NCBI RefSeq assembly: GCF_030268965.1
Contig: NZ_BSSE01000013.1
Location: 5,642 to 69,641 of the forward strand
Origin: Microtetraspora sp. NBRC 16547
GTDB taxonomy: Bacteria; Actinomycetota; Actinomycetes; Streptosporangiales; Streptosporangiaceae
Direction of reading: 5' to 3'
Length of the DNA stretch: 64,000 bases
The translations under genes were made by a program, and so were the position numbers. Below are positions 16,875 to 25,552 of this stretch, piece by piece. Under the pieces are notes generated by a model, which was not told the origin of the DNA, did not search any database, and saw only the letters and a list, made by a program, of their open reading frames with translations. Positions within the stretch are counted from its first letter, which is position 1; the number at the start of each line of letters is the position of its first letter.

Positions 16875-17084
16875 TTACTCTCCGCCCTTCTGGACGTATG
16901 ACCTCACGAACTCCTCCGCGTTCTCCTCGAGGACCTCGTCGATCTCGTCGAGGATGGAGTCGACGTCGTCGGTGAGCTTCTCGTGACGCTCCTGAACGTC
17001 CGGAGTCGCCTGCGTCTCGGTCTCCTCGACCTCGCTCCCCTGACGGCCCGCCTGCTTCTGGCCGCCGGTGTCCTTCGTCGCCAT
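16875..17084 (-). CDS. pup: Prokaryotic ubiquitin-like protein Pup
   Basis: A 69-residue intrinsically disordered modifier. The N-terminal part is polar, the C-terminal half has the acidic helix that binds the Arc/Mpa coiled coil (LTDDVDSILDEIDEVLEENAEEFV), and the end is GGE. Because the last residue is Glu rather than Gln, no deamidation by Dop is needed before PafA can use it. The ribosome-binding site GGAGGT is optimal. Unusually pup stands alone: it is flanked on both sides by opposite-strand genes, so it must have its own promoter in the 366-bp upstream gap. Confidence 0.97.
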   Translation of the reverse strand: MATKDTGGQKQAGRQGSEVEETETQATPDVQERHEKLTDDVDSILDEIDEVLEENAEEFVRSYVQKGGE

Positions 17085-17450
17085 GTGGATACCTCCGCTC
17101 GGGGGATGCCTCTACTTCGTATCTTCCCCGAACCGGGCGACAATTCGCGCGGATCGCCCGCGATCTTTCGCCCGGCTCCGGAAGGCGGTCCAGCCAGCCA
17201 ACCCTCCGCGCGGCGGGAAATCAAGTCATCCTCCGTGCGGCCCCACCCCGCCGGGACTCCGGCCGGCCGGTGCCGCGCCATGCCGCCATACCGCGCCGTG
17301 CTCCGACGGCCGGGACCGACCCCACAAGATCGTCTCGTAGACCGGATCGTTACCCTCGGCGGGGGCCCGTCGCGGTCAACGGTGATCCTTTTGCGATCAC
17401 AATATGTACTCGGGAGACAAAGGGGCCGTGTCGTGCCAGGGGGGTGGCTC
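17085..17450. other. Divergent promoter region of pup and the kinase-like gene
   Basis: This 366-bp gap contains the promoters of pup (minus) and of the kinase-fold gene (plus). I see no credible ORF. The best ribosome-binding sites are GGAGGT before pup and GGGGGG before ATG 17451. The stretch near 17389-17410 is locally AT-rich (TCCTTTTGCGATCACAATATG) and may hold the plus-strand promoter. Confidence 0.4.
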
Positions 17451-18326
17451 ATGGGGACGGATCACGAACTGCTGGGAGATCGCTACCGGCTGCTCTCGGC
17501 CGTTCGCCGCGGGCGAGGAACGGTGATGTGGCACGCGCACGACCTGCGCCTGCGGCGCAACGTGGCGATCAAGGAGCTGCGCCCGGCGCATCACGACGAC
17601 CAGCTCGACCTGCAGTCCGCGCGTCGGCGGGCGCTGCGGGAGGCCAGGTCGGCGGCCCGGCTCAGCCACCCCGCGGTGGTGACCGTGCACGACCTCCTGG
17701 AGGCGAACGGCCGTCTGTGGATCGTGACGGAGCTCCTTGAGGGCCTCACCCTGGAGGAGACGATCCGCCACCTCGGGCAGTTGCCGGTGCACTGGTCGGC
17801 ATGGGTGGGGTTCCAGCTCCTGGCCGGTGTACAGCACGCCCACGAGACCGGAGTGGTCCACGGGGCCATCAAGCCGGCGAACGTCCTGCTGACCGAGGAC
17901 CGCGTCGTGCTGACTGATTTCGGGATGGCGGCGATCGACGGCTCGGGCTCCTCCACGCTCCCGGTCGTCCGTACGGCGGCGTATCTCGCACCGGAACGGG
18001 TGACCGGCGGGAAGCCGACCGTCGCCTCGGATCTGTGGTCGTTCGGCGCGACGCTGTACTGCGCCGTGGAGGGCCGGCCTCCCTACGCGGAGGCCGGGTC
18101 GCTGAACGACCTCGAACGCGCGCTTGGCAGCGCTCCCGAGCCGTCACTGCGGGCCGGGCCGCTCCGCCCCGTGATAGACGGGCTGCTGCGGCTCGACCCG
18201 GACGAGCGACCGACCGCGAAGGAGGCGGTCGCCCTCCTGGTCGGCGTGCTGCGGCGGCTGGGCATCTCGGCGGCGCCGCCCGGCCGCCGGTCCGAGGTGC
18301 TGCCCGCTCGCGCCTTTACGACGTAG
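17451..18326 (+). CDS. Serine/threonine protein kinase-like protein, probable pseudokinase
   Basis: A 291-residue Hanks-type kinase domain without transmembrane or sensor part. Lys41 (VAIKEL), the C-helix Glu64, a Gly-rich loop and Asp156 of the DFG motif are all present. In the catalytic loop, however, the HRD/HGD position reads HGAIKPAN: the catalytic Asp is Ala139 (codon GCC at 17865-17867). Kinases with this change normally cannot transfer phosphate, so it is probably a pseudokinase, or at most a very weak enzyme. The fold ends near 275; the last 16 residues are a short tail. The start is ATG 17451 (GTG 17433 is an alternative). It lies between pup and dop on the opposite strand, so a regulatory role toward the Pup system is possible but unproven. 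Confidence 0.85.
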   Translation: MGTDHELLGDRYRLLSAVRRGRGTVMWHAHDLRLRRNVAIKELRPAHHDDQLDLQSARRRALREARSAARLSHPAVVTVHDLLEANGRLWIVTELLEGLTLEETIRHLGQLPVHWSAWVGFQLLAGVQHAHETGVVHGAIKPANVLLTEDRVVLTDFGMAAIDGSGSSTLPVVRTAAYLAPERVTGGKPTVASDLWSFGATLYCAVEGRPPYAEAGSLNDLERALGSAPEPSLRAGPLRPVIDGLLRLDPDERPTAKEAVALLVGVLRRLGISAAPPGRRSEVLPARAFTT

Positions 18327-18349
18327 ATTTCGAAGGCTCCGGGCAGCCG

Positions 18350-19867
18350 TCACTTGTCGCCCGTCAGGGCGGCCACGAGGGCGGCGGCGGTCCGGCAGCG
18401 GTCCAGTAGATCGCCGACATGGGCCTTGGTCCCGCGCAGGGGCTCCAGGGTCGGCACCCGCTGGAGGGACTCCCTGCCGGGGATGTCGAAGATCACCGAG
18501 TCCCACGAGGCGGCCGCCACGGACTCGCTGTACTGGCGCAGGCACCGGCCGCGGAAGTAGGCGCGGGTGTCGGTGGGCGGCAGCTCGATCGCCCGCTCCA
18601 CGTCCTCCTCCGTGACCAGGCGCTGCATCCGGCCACGGGCGACGAGGCGGTTGTAGAGACCGCGGTCGGGCCGGATGTCGGAGTACTGCAGGTCGACGAG
18701 CTGAAGCCGCGGGTGCGACCAGGGAAGGCCGTCCCGGGTGCGGTACCCCTCGAGGAGTTCGAGCTTGGCGACCCAGTCGAGCTCGCGCGAGAGCTGCATC
18801 GGGTCCTCGGCGAGCCGGCTGAGCACCGACTCCCAGCGGGTGAGCACGTCCTTCGTCATGTCGTCGACGCTCGCGCCGTAGCGGTCCTCGACGTACTTGC
18901 GGGCCTGTTCCAGGTACTCCATCTGGAGCTGCACAGCCGTCATCTTGCGGCCGTTGCGCAGCGCGATCTCGTACTTGCAGGTCGGGTCGTGGGAGACCGC
19001 GCGGAGGGCGGCGACGGGCGACTCGACCGAGAGGTCCACGGTGAGGAACCCGTCCTCGATCATGGCGAGGATCAGCGACGTGGTCCCAAGCTTCAAATAT
19101 GTCGAAATTTCCGACATATTGGCGTCGCCGATGATGACGTGGAGCCGGCGGTACTTCTCCGGGTCGGCGTGCGGTTCGTCGCGGGTGTTGATGATCGGCC
19201 GCTTGAGCGTGGTCTCCAGGCCGACTTCGACCTCGAAGAAGTCGGCGCGCTGGCTGATCTGGAAGCCCTCGCCCCGCGAGTCCTGCCCGATGCCGACCTT
19301 GCCCGCGCCGCAGACGACCTGGCGCGAGACGAAGAACGGCGTCAGGTGCCGCACGATGTCGGCGAAGGGCGTCGCCCGGCGCATCAGGTAGTTCTCGTGG
19401 CAGCCGTAGGAGGCGCCCTTGGCGTCGGTGTTGTTCTTGTAGAGCTGGATGGGCGCGTTCCCCGGCATCGCCGAGGCGCGGACGGCGGCGTCGTACATGA
19501 CCCGCTCCCCCGCCTTGTCCCAGCTCACCGCGGCCCGCGGGTTGGTGCACTCGGGCGTGGAGTACTCCGGGTGGGCGTGGTCCACGTAGAGACGCGCGCC
19601 GTTGGTCAGGATCACGTTGGCGAGGCCGAGGTCCTCATCGGTGAGCTGGCTCTGGTCGGCCACCTCCCTGGCGAGGTCGAACCCTCTGGCGTCGCGGAGC
19701 GGGTTCTCCTCCTCGAAATCCCACCGAGCCCGGCGGGCCCTCGCGGCCGAGGCCGCCAGGTACGCGTTGACGACCTGCGAGGAGGTCACCATCGCGTTCG
19801 CCCCGGGCTGCCCGGGTACGGCGATGCCGTACTCGGTCTCGATGCCCATCACCCGCCGTACCGTCAT
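18350..19867 (-). CDS. dop: Depupylase / Pup deamidase Dop
   Basis: A 505-residue homologue of PafA in the carboxylate-amine ligase fold. The start is ATG 19867 ([15 protein letters not shown]); the frame is open further upstream but that part is antisense to nothing conserved. Asp96 in [14 protein letters not shown] matches the catalytic nucleophile or base, and the Dop-specific loop lies around 45-85. Blocks [18 protein letters not shown] and [17 protein letters not shown] are shared with PafA. With a Pup ending in Glu, its main task is depupylation. It is separated from pup by the pseudokinase gene. Confidence 0.97.
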   Translation of the reverse strand: MTVRRVMGIETEYGIAVPGQPGANAMVTSSQVVNAYLAASAARARRARWDFEEENPLRDARGFDLAREVADQSQLTDEDLGLANVILTNGARLYVDHAHPEYSTPECTNPRAAVSWDKAGERVMYDAAVRASAMPGNAPIQLYKNNTDAKGASYGCHENYLMRRATPFADIVRHLTPFFVSRQVVCGAGKVGIGQDSRGEGFQISQRADFFEVEVGLETTLKRPIINTRDEPHADPEKYRRLHVIIGDANMSEISTYLKLGTTSLILAMIEDGFLTVDLSVESPVAALRAVSHDPTCKYEIALRNGRKMTAVQLQMEYLEQARKYVEDRYGASVDDMTKDVLTRWESVLSRLAEDPMQLSRELDWVAKLELLEGYRTRDGLPWSHPRLQLVDLQYSDIRPDRGLYNRLVARGRMQRLVTEEDVERAIELPPTDTRAYFRGRCLRQYSESVAAASWDSVIFDIPGRESLQRVPTLEPLRGTKAHVGDLLDRCRTAAALVAALTGDK

Positions 19868-19949
19868 GCGCACCCCGCCTGCTTTAGGCCGTCGTTTCGC
19901 CGTTATATCCCCGAGCCTAGCCTCTTCTCTATGCCCGGCTACCGGACAG

Positions 19950-21137
19950 TTACGGCACCGATGCTTCCTTACTTTGCGTCGCGACGCGTGACTCCTCAAG
20001 GGGAGGCGGCGGCGCGGATTGCCCGTCACGTAGCCGGATCCGGTCCAGGGAGGCGCTCAGAGCGGCCCGCAGCCATCGCTGCCCGGGCTTGTCGACGAGC
20101 CGGTGGATGAGATAGGCCAGCGCGATCGAGACCGCCATGGTGAGGCCGACCAGCGCCCAGCGGCCGACGGAGTCCTTCAGACCGGGGATGAGCACGGCCG
20201 AGACGTTCTGGTGGATCAGGTAAAGCGGGTAGGTGAGCGCGCCGACGGTGGTCAGGGCGCGCCACCGCAGCCAGCGGAGCCAGCCGAGGGACACGGCCGC
20301 GATCAGCGCGAAGATCAGCGTGATGGCGATGATCGCCCCTTCCGGCGAAGCCGGGAAGTGCGCGAAGCCGATCATGTCCACCCGCCCCTTGACCCGTTCG
20401 GTGGCGGCGAGCAGGCACAGTCCGTACGAGACGCCCACGAAGACCCACAGCACCAGCGTGGAGCCGAACCTGTGGATCAGGTAGAACGCCATGCCCGCGA
20501 TGAAGTACGGCGCCTGGCGGGGCATGAACAGGAAGGTCAGCACGTCGTTGTGGGTGGCCTCGGCGACGACCACGAGGATGATCCAGCCCGCCATGAAGCC
20601 CAGGCAGCGCCGCAGCGTGATGCCGACCACCACGAACAGGCCCACCAGGATGTAGAACCTGAGCTCAACCCACAGCGACCAGAAGACGGCCCCCGCGTGC
20701 CCGATGTTGGTTCCGCCCTGCAGCATGGTCATGTTGACCAGGTAGTCGCGGAGCGACAGCTTGGGGTCGAAGGCCTTCACGCCGACGAACGTGTACATCA
20801 CGAAGAGCGCGATCACGACGAACCAGTACGCGGGGTACAGCCGGGAGACCCGGGAGACCACGAAGTCGCCGATGCTGTGACCCCAGGCGCTCATCAGGAT
20901 GACGAACCCGCTGATGAGGAAGAAGAGCTCGACGCCGAGGATGCCCAGGGTCGTGACCCGGTTGACGCTCGCGAACAGCGCCGTGGGGGACTCACCCCAC
21001 AGCGACTTGCTGGCCGCCATGTAATGGAAGGACATCACGGCGAACGCGGCGACGAAACGCAGCGCGTCGAGTTCGACGAGGCGCGGCCCCCTCGCCGACC
21101 GGCCCGTGTCCCGGCCACGCGAAAGCACATGCGTCAC
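19950..21137 (-). CDS. Acyltransferase family 3 membrane protein
   Basis: A 395-residue integral membrane protein with about ten transmembrane helices. The N-terminus [20 protein letters not shown] holds the conserved Arg and His of OafA/NodX-type O-acyltransferases, and FFLISGFVI and RLYPAYW are further family signatures. It would acylate a sugar or lipid headgroup at the cytoplasmic membrane. It is on the same strand as dop and arc and lies between them, 82 bp before dop. A palindrome in its upstream region suggests separate control. It is not part of the usual pup locus. Confidence 0.9.
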   Translation of the reverse strand: MTHVLSRGRDTGRSARGPRLVELDALRFVAAFAVMSFHYMAASKSLWGESPTALFASVNRVTTLGILGVELFFLISGFVILMSAWGHSIGDFVVSRVSRLYPAYWFVVIALFVMYTFVGVKAFDPKLSLRDYLVNMTMLQGGTNIGHAGAVFWSLWVELRFYILVGLFVVVGITLRRCLGFMAGWIILVVVAEATHNDVLTFLFMPRQAPYFIAGMAFYLIHRFGSTLVLWVFVGVSYGLCLLAATERVKGRVDMIGFAHFPASPEGAIIAITLIFALIAAVSLGWLRWLRWRALTTVGALTYPLYLIHQNVSAVLIPGLKDSVGRWALVGLTMAVSIALAYLIHRLVDKPGQRWLRAALSASLDRIRLRDGQSAPPPPLEESRVATQSKEASVP

Positions 21138-21190
21138 GGGCGCGCACCTAGGTAGATCACGCCCCTTTGACGTGAATCCGATCTCCCCGG

Positions 21191-21236
21191 TTCCCGGAAA
21201 TTTCCGGAACTCTCATGCCCACTTCCGGGAAATTCG
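21191..21236. promoter_or_regulatory. Palindromic operator-like site upstream of the acyltransferase gene
   Basis: CCGGAAATTTCCGG (21194-21207) is a perfect 14-bp palindrome, and a related half TTCCGGGAAATT follows at about 21223-21234, so the two also form a near-perfect larger inverted repeat. It lies about 60-100 bp upstream of the acyltransferase start. A regulator binding site is likely; the regulator is unknown. Confidence 0.45.
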
Positions 21237-21283
21237 TACATTTCATACTAAACGGCTTGTTACTACACAAAGCGGGAACAGGA

Positions 21284-21316
21284 AAGGCCGGGAGGGGACG
21301 ATCCCCTCCCGGCCTT
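21284..21316 (-). terminator. Strong 15-bp hairpin downstream of arc
   Basis: Positions 21284-21298 pair perfectly with 21302-21316 over a 3-nt loop (stem AAGGCCGGGAGGGGA). It follows the arc stop codon by about 40 bp. Confidence 0.85.
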
Positions 21317-21356
21317 CACGAGCCGGAGCCGGTTCCTAGGTCGTGTCGGACACTCC

Positions 21357-23120
21357 CTAGAGGTACTGGCCGGTGTTGGCCACCGTGTCGATCGAACGGC
21401 CGGCTTCGGTGCCCTGCTTGCCCTGCACGAGAGTGCGGATGTAGACGATCCGCTCACCCTTCTTGCCGGAGATGCGGGCCCAGTCGTCGGGGTTGGTGGT
21501 GTTGGGCAGGTCCTCGTTCTCGGAGAACTCGTCCACGCAGGCGGCCAGCAGATGCGCGATCCGCAGGCCCTTCTGCTTGGTGTCGAGAAACTCCTTGATC
21601 GCCATCTTCTTCGCCCGGTCCACGATGTTCTGGATCATGGCGCCGGAGTTGAAGTCCTTGAAGTACAGGACTTCCTTGTCGCCGTTGGCGTAGGTCACCT
21701 CGAGGAAGCGGTTCTCCTCGCTCTCGGCGTACATCCGCTCGACGACCCGCTGGATCATGCCCGCGATCGTGCTGTCCCGGCTGTCGCCGTGCTCGGCGAG
21801 GTCGTCGGCGTGCAGCGGCAGGTCGCTGATGAGGTACTTGGAGAAGATGTCCCTCGCGGCCTCGGCGTCCGGCCGCTCGATCTTGATCTTGACGTCCAGG
21901 CGGCCGGGCCGCAGGATCGCCGGGTCGATCATGTCCTCGCGGTTGGACGCGCCGATGACGATGACGTTCTCCAGGCCCTCGACGCCGTCGATCTCCGACA
22001 GCAACTGGGGGACGATGGTGTTCTCGACATCGGAGGAGACGCCCGAGCCTCGGGTGCGGAAGATCGAGTCCATCTCGTCGAAGAACACGATCACCGGGGT
22101 GCCCTCGGAGGCCTTCTCCCTGGCCCGCTGGAAGACCAGGCGGATGTGCCGCTCGGTCTCACCGACGTACTTGTTCAGCAGCTCGGGGCCCTTGATGTTG
22201 AGGAAGAAGCTCTTGCCGGACTGGCCGGTCTTCTCCGCGACCTGCTTGGCCAGGGAGTTGGCGACGGCCTTGGCGATGAGCGTCTTGCCGCAACCGGGCG
22301 GGCCGTACAGCAGCACGCCCTTGGGCGGACGGAGCTTGTGCTCCCTGAACAGGTCCGCGTAGAGGTAGGGCAGCTCGATCGCGTCCCTGATCTGCTCGAT
22401 CTGCCGCATGAGGCCGCCGATCTCGTCGTAGGAGATGTCCGGCACCTCCTCCAGCACGAGCTCCTCGACCTCGGACTTGGGAATGCGTTCATAGACATAG
22501 TTGGAACGAGGCTCGAGCAGGAGCGAGTCGCCGGCGCGGACCGGCTGCCCCTTCAAGGAATCGGCCAGCTTGACCACACGCTCCTCGTCGGCGTGCGAGA
22601 TCACCAGCGCGCGGTCGCCGTCCTCCAGGAGCTCCTTCAACATGACGATCTCGCCGACGTCCTCGAAGCCGAGGGCCTCGACCACGTTGAGCGCCTCGTT
22701 CAGCATGACCTCCTGGCCACGCCGGAGCGAGTCGACGTCCACGGCAGGGCTGACATTCACCCGGAGCTTGCGACCCCCGGTGAACACCTCGATCGTGCCG
22801 TCCTCCCTCGTCTCCAGAAAGACGCCGAAACCGGACGGCGGCTGCGCCAGCCGGTCGACCTCCTCCTTGAGGGCGACGATCTGGTCCCTCGCCTCCTTGA
22901 TGGTGGAGACCAGTCGTTCGTTCTGTCCAGTGAGGGCGGCCACCTGGGCCTGTGCCTCATGGAGACGCTCTTCGATGACCCTGGCCTGGCGAGGAGACTC
23001 TGCCAGCTTCCGCCGCAGTGCGGTGATCTCCTCTTGCAGGAAGGAGACCTGTGTTGTGAGGTCGGCGACCTCCCGTTCGCGCTGCGCGGCCCGAGCCTCA
23101 GCGTCGTCGCGAGCTGCCAC
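21357..23120 (-). CDS. arc: Proteasome-associated AAA ATPase Arc/Mpa
   Basis: A 587-residue unfoldase. It has an N-terminal coiled coil (about 1-95) that captures Pup, tandem OB domains (about 96-220), and one AAA domain with Walker A GPPGCGKT (273-280), Walker [10 protein letters not shown] (343-351) and the expected arginine-finger region. The C-terminus is GQYL, the HbYX-like tail that docks into the alpha ring and opens the gate. Start GTG 23120, with a near-perfect AAGGAGGTGA ribosome-binding site. It is transcribed after trmI and separated from dop by the acyltransferase gene. Confidence 0.98.
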   Translation of the reverse strand: MAARDDAEARAAQREREVADLTTQVSFLQEEITALRRKLAESPRQARVIEERLHEAQAQVAALTGQNERLVSTIKEARDQIVALKEEVDRLAQPPSGFGVFLETREDGTIEVFTGGRKLRVNVSPAVDVDSLRRGQEVMLNEALNVVEALGFEDVGEIVMLKELLEDGDRALVISHADEERVVKLADSLKGQPVRAGDSLLLEPRSNYVYERIPKSEVEELVLEEVPDISYDEIGGLMRQIEQIRDAIELPYLYADLFREHKLRPPKGVLLYGPPGCGKTLIAKAVANSLAKQVAEKTGQSGKSFFLNIKGPELLNKYVGETERHIRLVFQRAREKASEGTPVIVFFDEMDSIFRTRGSGVSSDVENTIVPQLLSEIDGVEGLENVIVIGASNREDMIDPAILRPGRLDVKIKIERPDAEAARDIFSKYLISDLPLHADDLAEHGDSRDSTIAGMIQRVVERMYAESEENRFLEVTYANGDKEVLYFKDFNSGAMIQNIVDRAKKMAIKEFLDTKQKGLRIAHLLAACVDEFSENEDLPNTTNPDDWARISGKKGERIVYIRTLVQGKQGTEAGRSIDTVANTGQYL

Positions 23121-23325
23121 GCCCCGTCACCTCCTTCCCCGTCGAGAACGACTACTCAAGACCCTACCTATCTTGGCGCTGTACGTAACCTGGCCGGGCA
23201 GTGTTCGTGTAGTTACATTGGGTGTTCGGTGTTTAGTCCCGAATGGACCGTTTATTCAGGTGAAGATGTGGTACTCACCCGAATGTTCCCCATTCAAGCG
23301 GTTTTGCCGGTTTATGGCTGAAACG
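23121..23325 (-). promoter_or_regulatory. Promoter region between trmI and arc
   Basis: This 205-bp stretch is clearly poorer in GC than the genes. TAGGGT lies near 23160 on the minus strand as a possible -10 box. CCGAATG-type motifs recur, and GAATG-N5-CATTC forms a small hairpin. The gap argues that arc has a promoter of its own. Confidence 0.35.
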
Positions 23326-24189
23326 TCATGCGGATTCGGTCCCCTCTCCGTACGCGCCCTTGGCGGGGCGCCTGCGCCTCGGCGGCGGCGTGACGCCGTC
23401 CGCCATGCGGCGGGCCGTGACGAGGAAGCCGGTGTGCCCCACCATGCGGTGGTCGGGGCGTACCGCGAGCCCTTCGACATGCCAGTCGCGAACCAAGGTC
23501 TCCCACGCGTGGGGCTCCGTGAAACTCCCGTGTTCCCTGATGGTCTCGACCGTCCGGGACAGCTGCGTCGTCGTCGCGACGTAACAGCAGATCACGCCGC
23601 CGGGGGTGAGCGCCTTGGCCGCGGCGTCCACGCACTCCCAGGGGGCGAGCATGTCCAGGATCACCCGGTCGACGTCCGCCTCGTCAAGCGCGGAGACGAA
23701 GTCGCCGACCACCAGCCGCCACTGCTTCATCGGGCCGCCGTAGAACTTCTCCACGTTCTTGGTGGCGACCCCGGCGAAGTCCTCACGCCGCTCGTACGAC
23801 GTGACGGAGCCCTCGGATCCGACGGCGCGCAGCAGGAAGCATGTCAGCGCGCCCGACCCGACCCCCGCCTCGACCACGCGGGCCCCGGGGAAGATGTCGG
23901 CCATGGCGACGATCTGCGCGGCGTCCTTCGGATAGACCACAGCCGCGCCGCGCGGCATCGACACCGCGTAGTCCTGCAACAGGTGCCGGAAGGCGAGATA
24001 GGCGGTGCCCCCGGAGGAACGGACCACGGAGCCCTCGGGCTGCCCGATCAGGTCGTCATGCGGGATGGATCCCTTGTGGGTGTGGAAGACGCCACCCTCT
24101 TTCAGCGTCACCGTGTGCCGCTTGTTCTTCGGATCGGTGAGCTGAACCTGATCTCCGGCCTGGAACGGGCCGTGCCTGCGAAAACCCAT
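23326..24189 (-). CDS. trmI: tRNA (adenine-58-N1)-methyltransferase TrmI
   Basis: A 287-residue SAM-dependent enzyme that methylates A58 (and in some species A57) in the T-loop of tRNA. The N-terminal barrel domain is followed by a Rossmann-fold methyltransferase with VVEAGVGSGALTCFLLRAVG as motif I and VILDMLAPWECV as motif IV. The start is ATG 24189 (MGFRRHGPFQAGDQV); an upstream open frame adds residues without family character. TAGCCT sits seven bases before the ATG, so the transcript is probably leaderless. It is the usual neighbour of arc in actinobacteria. Confidence 0.94.
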   Translation of the reverse strand: MGFRRHGPFQAGDQVQLTDPKNKRHTVTLKEGGVFHTHKGSIPHDDLIGQPEGSVVRSSGGTAYLAFRHLLQDYAVSMPRGAAVVYPKDAAQIVAMADIFPGARVVEAGVGSGALTCFLLRAVGSEGSVTSYERREDFAGVATKNVEKFYGGPMKQWRLVVGDFVSALDEADVDRVILDMLAPWECVDAAAKALTPGGVICCYVATTTQLSRTVETIREHGSFTEPHAWETLVRDWHVEGLAVRPDHRMVGHTGFLVTARRMADGVTPPPRRRRPAKGAYGEGTESA

Positions 24190-24196
24190 GGCGCCA

Positions 24197-24202
24197 AGGC
24201 TA
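24197..24202 (-). promoter_or_regulatory. -10 box TAGCCT of trmI
   Basis: On the minus strand GGATAGCCTTGGCGCC runs directly into the trmI ATG with no ribosome-binding site. The metH gene has almost the same leader (see 46067-46072). Confidence 0.5.
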
Positions 24203-24331
24203 TCCGTGTTTGTCCTGTCCCCATCCGCGTCCCGTACGCGCCGCGGAGACCCGGCGGCCTCCACTCTCACGTGCTGTCGCGGCCGGTTAATCGCTTGCGA
24301 CGGAGATCGGGTCGCCTGGTAGAACCACCAT

Positions 24332-25429
24332 ATGTTTCCCGAAGAGGTGGTTACCGCCGGGCCGTACGCACTGCGCCCGCCCACGGAGACCGACGCCGAC
24401 GAGGTGACCCGGGCCTGCGCCGACCCCGAGATAGCCCGGTTCATCCCGCTCATCCCCGTGCCCTACACGCGCGAGGACGCCCTGTCCTGGATCAACGGGC
24501 TCTCCCGGAAGACCTGGGAGGGCGGAGGCGCCGACTACGTCATCCACGATCCGGAGACCGGCGAGTTCCTGGGCGTCGTCGGGCACAAGCCGCTCGACCG
24601 GCTGGGCAACGGCGAGGTCGGATACTGGATCGCTCCCTGGGCGCGCGGGCGCGGAGTCGCCACCGCCGCCACCCGGGCGATGACCGAGCTGGCCTTCGCC
24701 CAGGGGGTTCCCCGGGTCTCGCTGCTGACCGACGTCGAGAACATCGCCAGCCAGCGCGTCGCATACGCGTGCGGGTTCCAGCGCGAGGGGGTGCTCCGCG
24801 GCGCGTACCCGAAGCGGGACGGCTCGCGTGCCGACACGGTGGCCTTCGCCCGCCTGGCGTCCGACTCCGGGGCCGCGATCCGGCCGTACCTGCCCTTCTT
24901 CCCCGGCGGGGAGCTGACCGACGGCGTCGTACGACTGACGCCCCTCACCCTCGCGGACGCCGATGACTTCCACACGGTGGCGTCCGTTCCCGACGTCTAC
25001 GGGCACCACGTCCTCCCGGAGCCCCCGGAGCACGCCGAGTCCGTGGAACGCTGCCGGTACGCCCTCCATCTGTGGCTCGCCGGCGACCGGGCCGAGGTCG
25101 CCATCCGGGACGCCGCCACCGGCGCGTACGCGGGCGACATCCAGCTCACGAACGTCGTCCCGCCGCTGGACCAGGCGATGACCGGGTACAGCCTGCATCC
25201 CGACTACCGCGGGCGCGGCTTCGTCACCCGCGCGCTGGAGCTGCTCGTGGAGTGGGCGTTCACGCACACCTCCCTGCGCCGGATCATCGCGGGCACCGCG
25301 CCCGACAACACGGCCTCCCACCGGGTGCTCGAACGCGCGGGGTTCGTCCAGGAGGTGCTCGTCAAGGACCTGCTGCCCGGCCCCGACGGCACCCGCGTGG
25401 ACGACATCCAGTGGTCCCGCACCCGCTGA
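24332..25429 (+). CDS. Two-domain GNAT acetyltransferase
   Basis: A 365-residue protein of two tandem GNAT domains (about 1-175 and 183-365), each of the RimJ/RimL type. The acetyl-CoA binding loops are visible as APWARGRGVATAA near 107-119 and HPDYRGRGFVTRAL near 288-301. Such proteins transfer an acetyl group to amine or N-terminal substrates; the substrate is not predictable. It is divergent from trmI, with 142 bp between. TAGAAC lies six bases before the ATG, a weak candidate for a leaderless start. Confidence 0.88.
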   Translation: MFPEEVVTAGPYALRPPTETDADEVTRACADPEIARFIPLIPVPYTREDALSWINGLSRKTWEGGGADYVIHDPETGEFLGVVGHKPLDRLGNGEVGYWIAPWARGRGVATAATRAMTELAFAQGVPRVSLLTDVENIASQRVAYACGFQREGVLRGAYPKRDGSRADTVAFARLASDSGAAIRPYLPFFPGGELTDGVVRLTPLTLADADDFHTVASVPDVYGHHVLPEPPEHAESVERCRYALHLWLAGDRAEVAIRDAATGAYAGDIQLTNVVPPLDQAMTGYSLHPDYRGRGFVTRALELLVEWAFTHTSLRRIIAGTAPDNTASHRVLERAGFVQEVLVKDLLPGPDGTRVDDIQWSRTR

Positions 25430-25518
25430 ACGGCGCCCGCAGGGGCCATGTCCCCCGAGACGTCGCCCAAGACATCGGCTGAGACATCGGCCGAGAGCGC
25501 GTCCACCCGAGACCATGT

Positions 25519-25542
25519 CGCCCGGGGCCCTCGCCCCGGGCG
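25519..25542. terminator. 9-bp hairpin between convergent genes
   Basis: CGCCCGGGG (25519-25527) pairs with 25534-25542, loop of 6 nt. It lies between the GNAT gene and the aminotransferase gene, which converge. Confidence 0.65.
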
Positions 25543-25552
25543 TGACAGCCGG

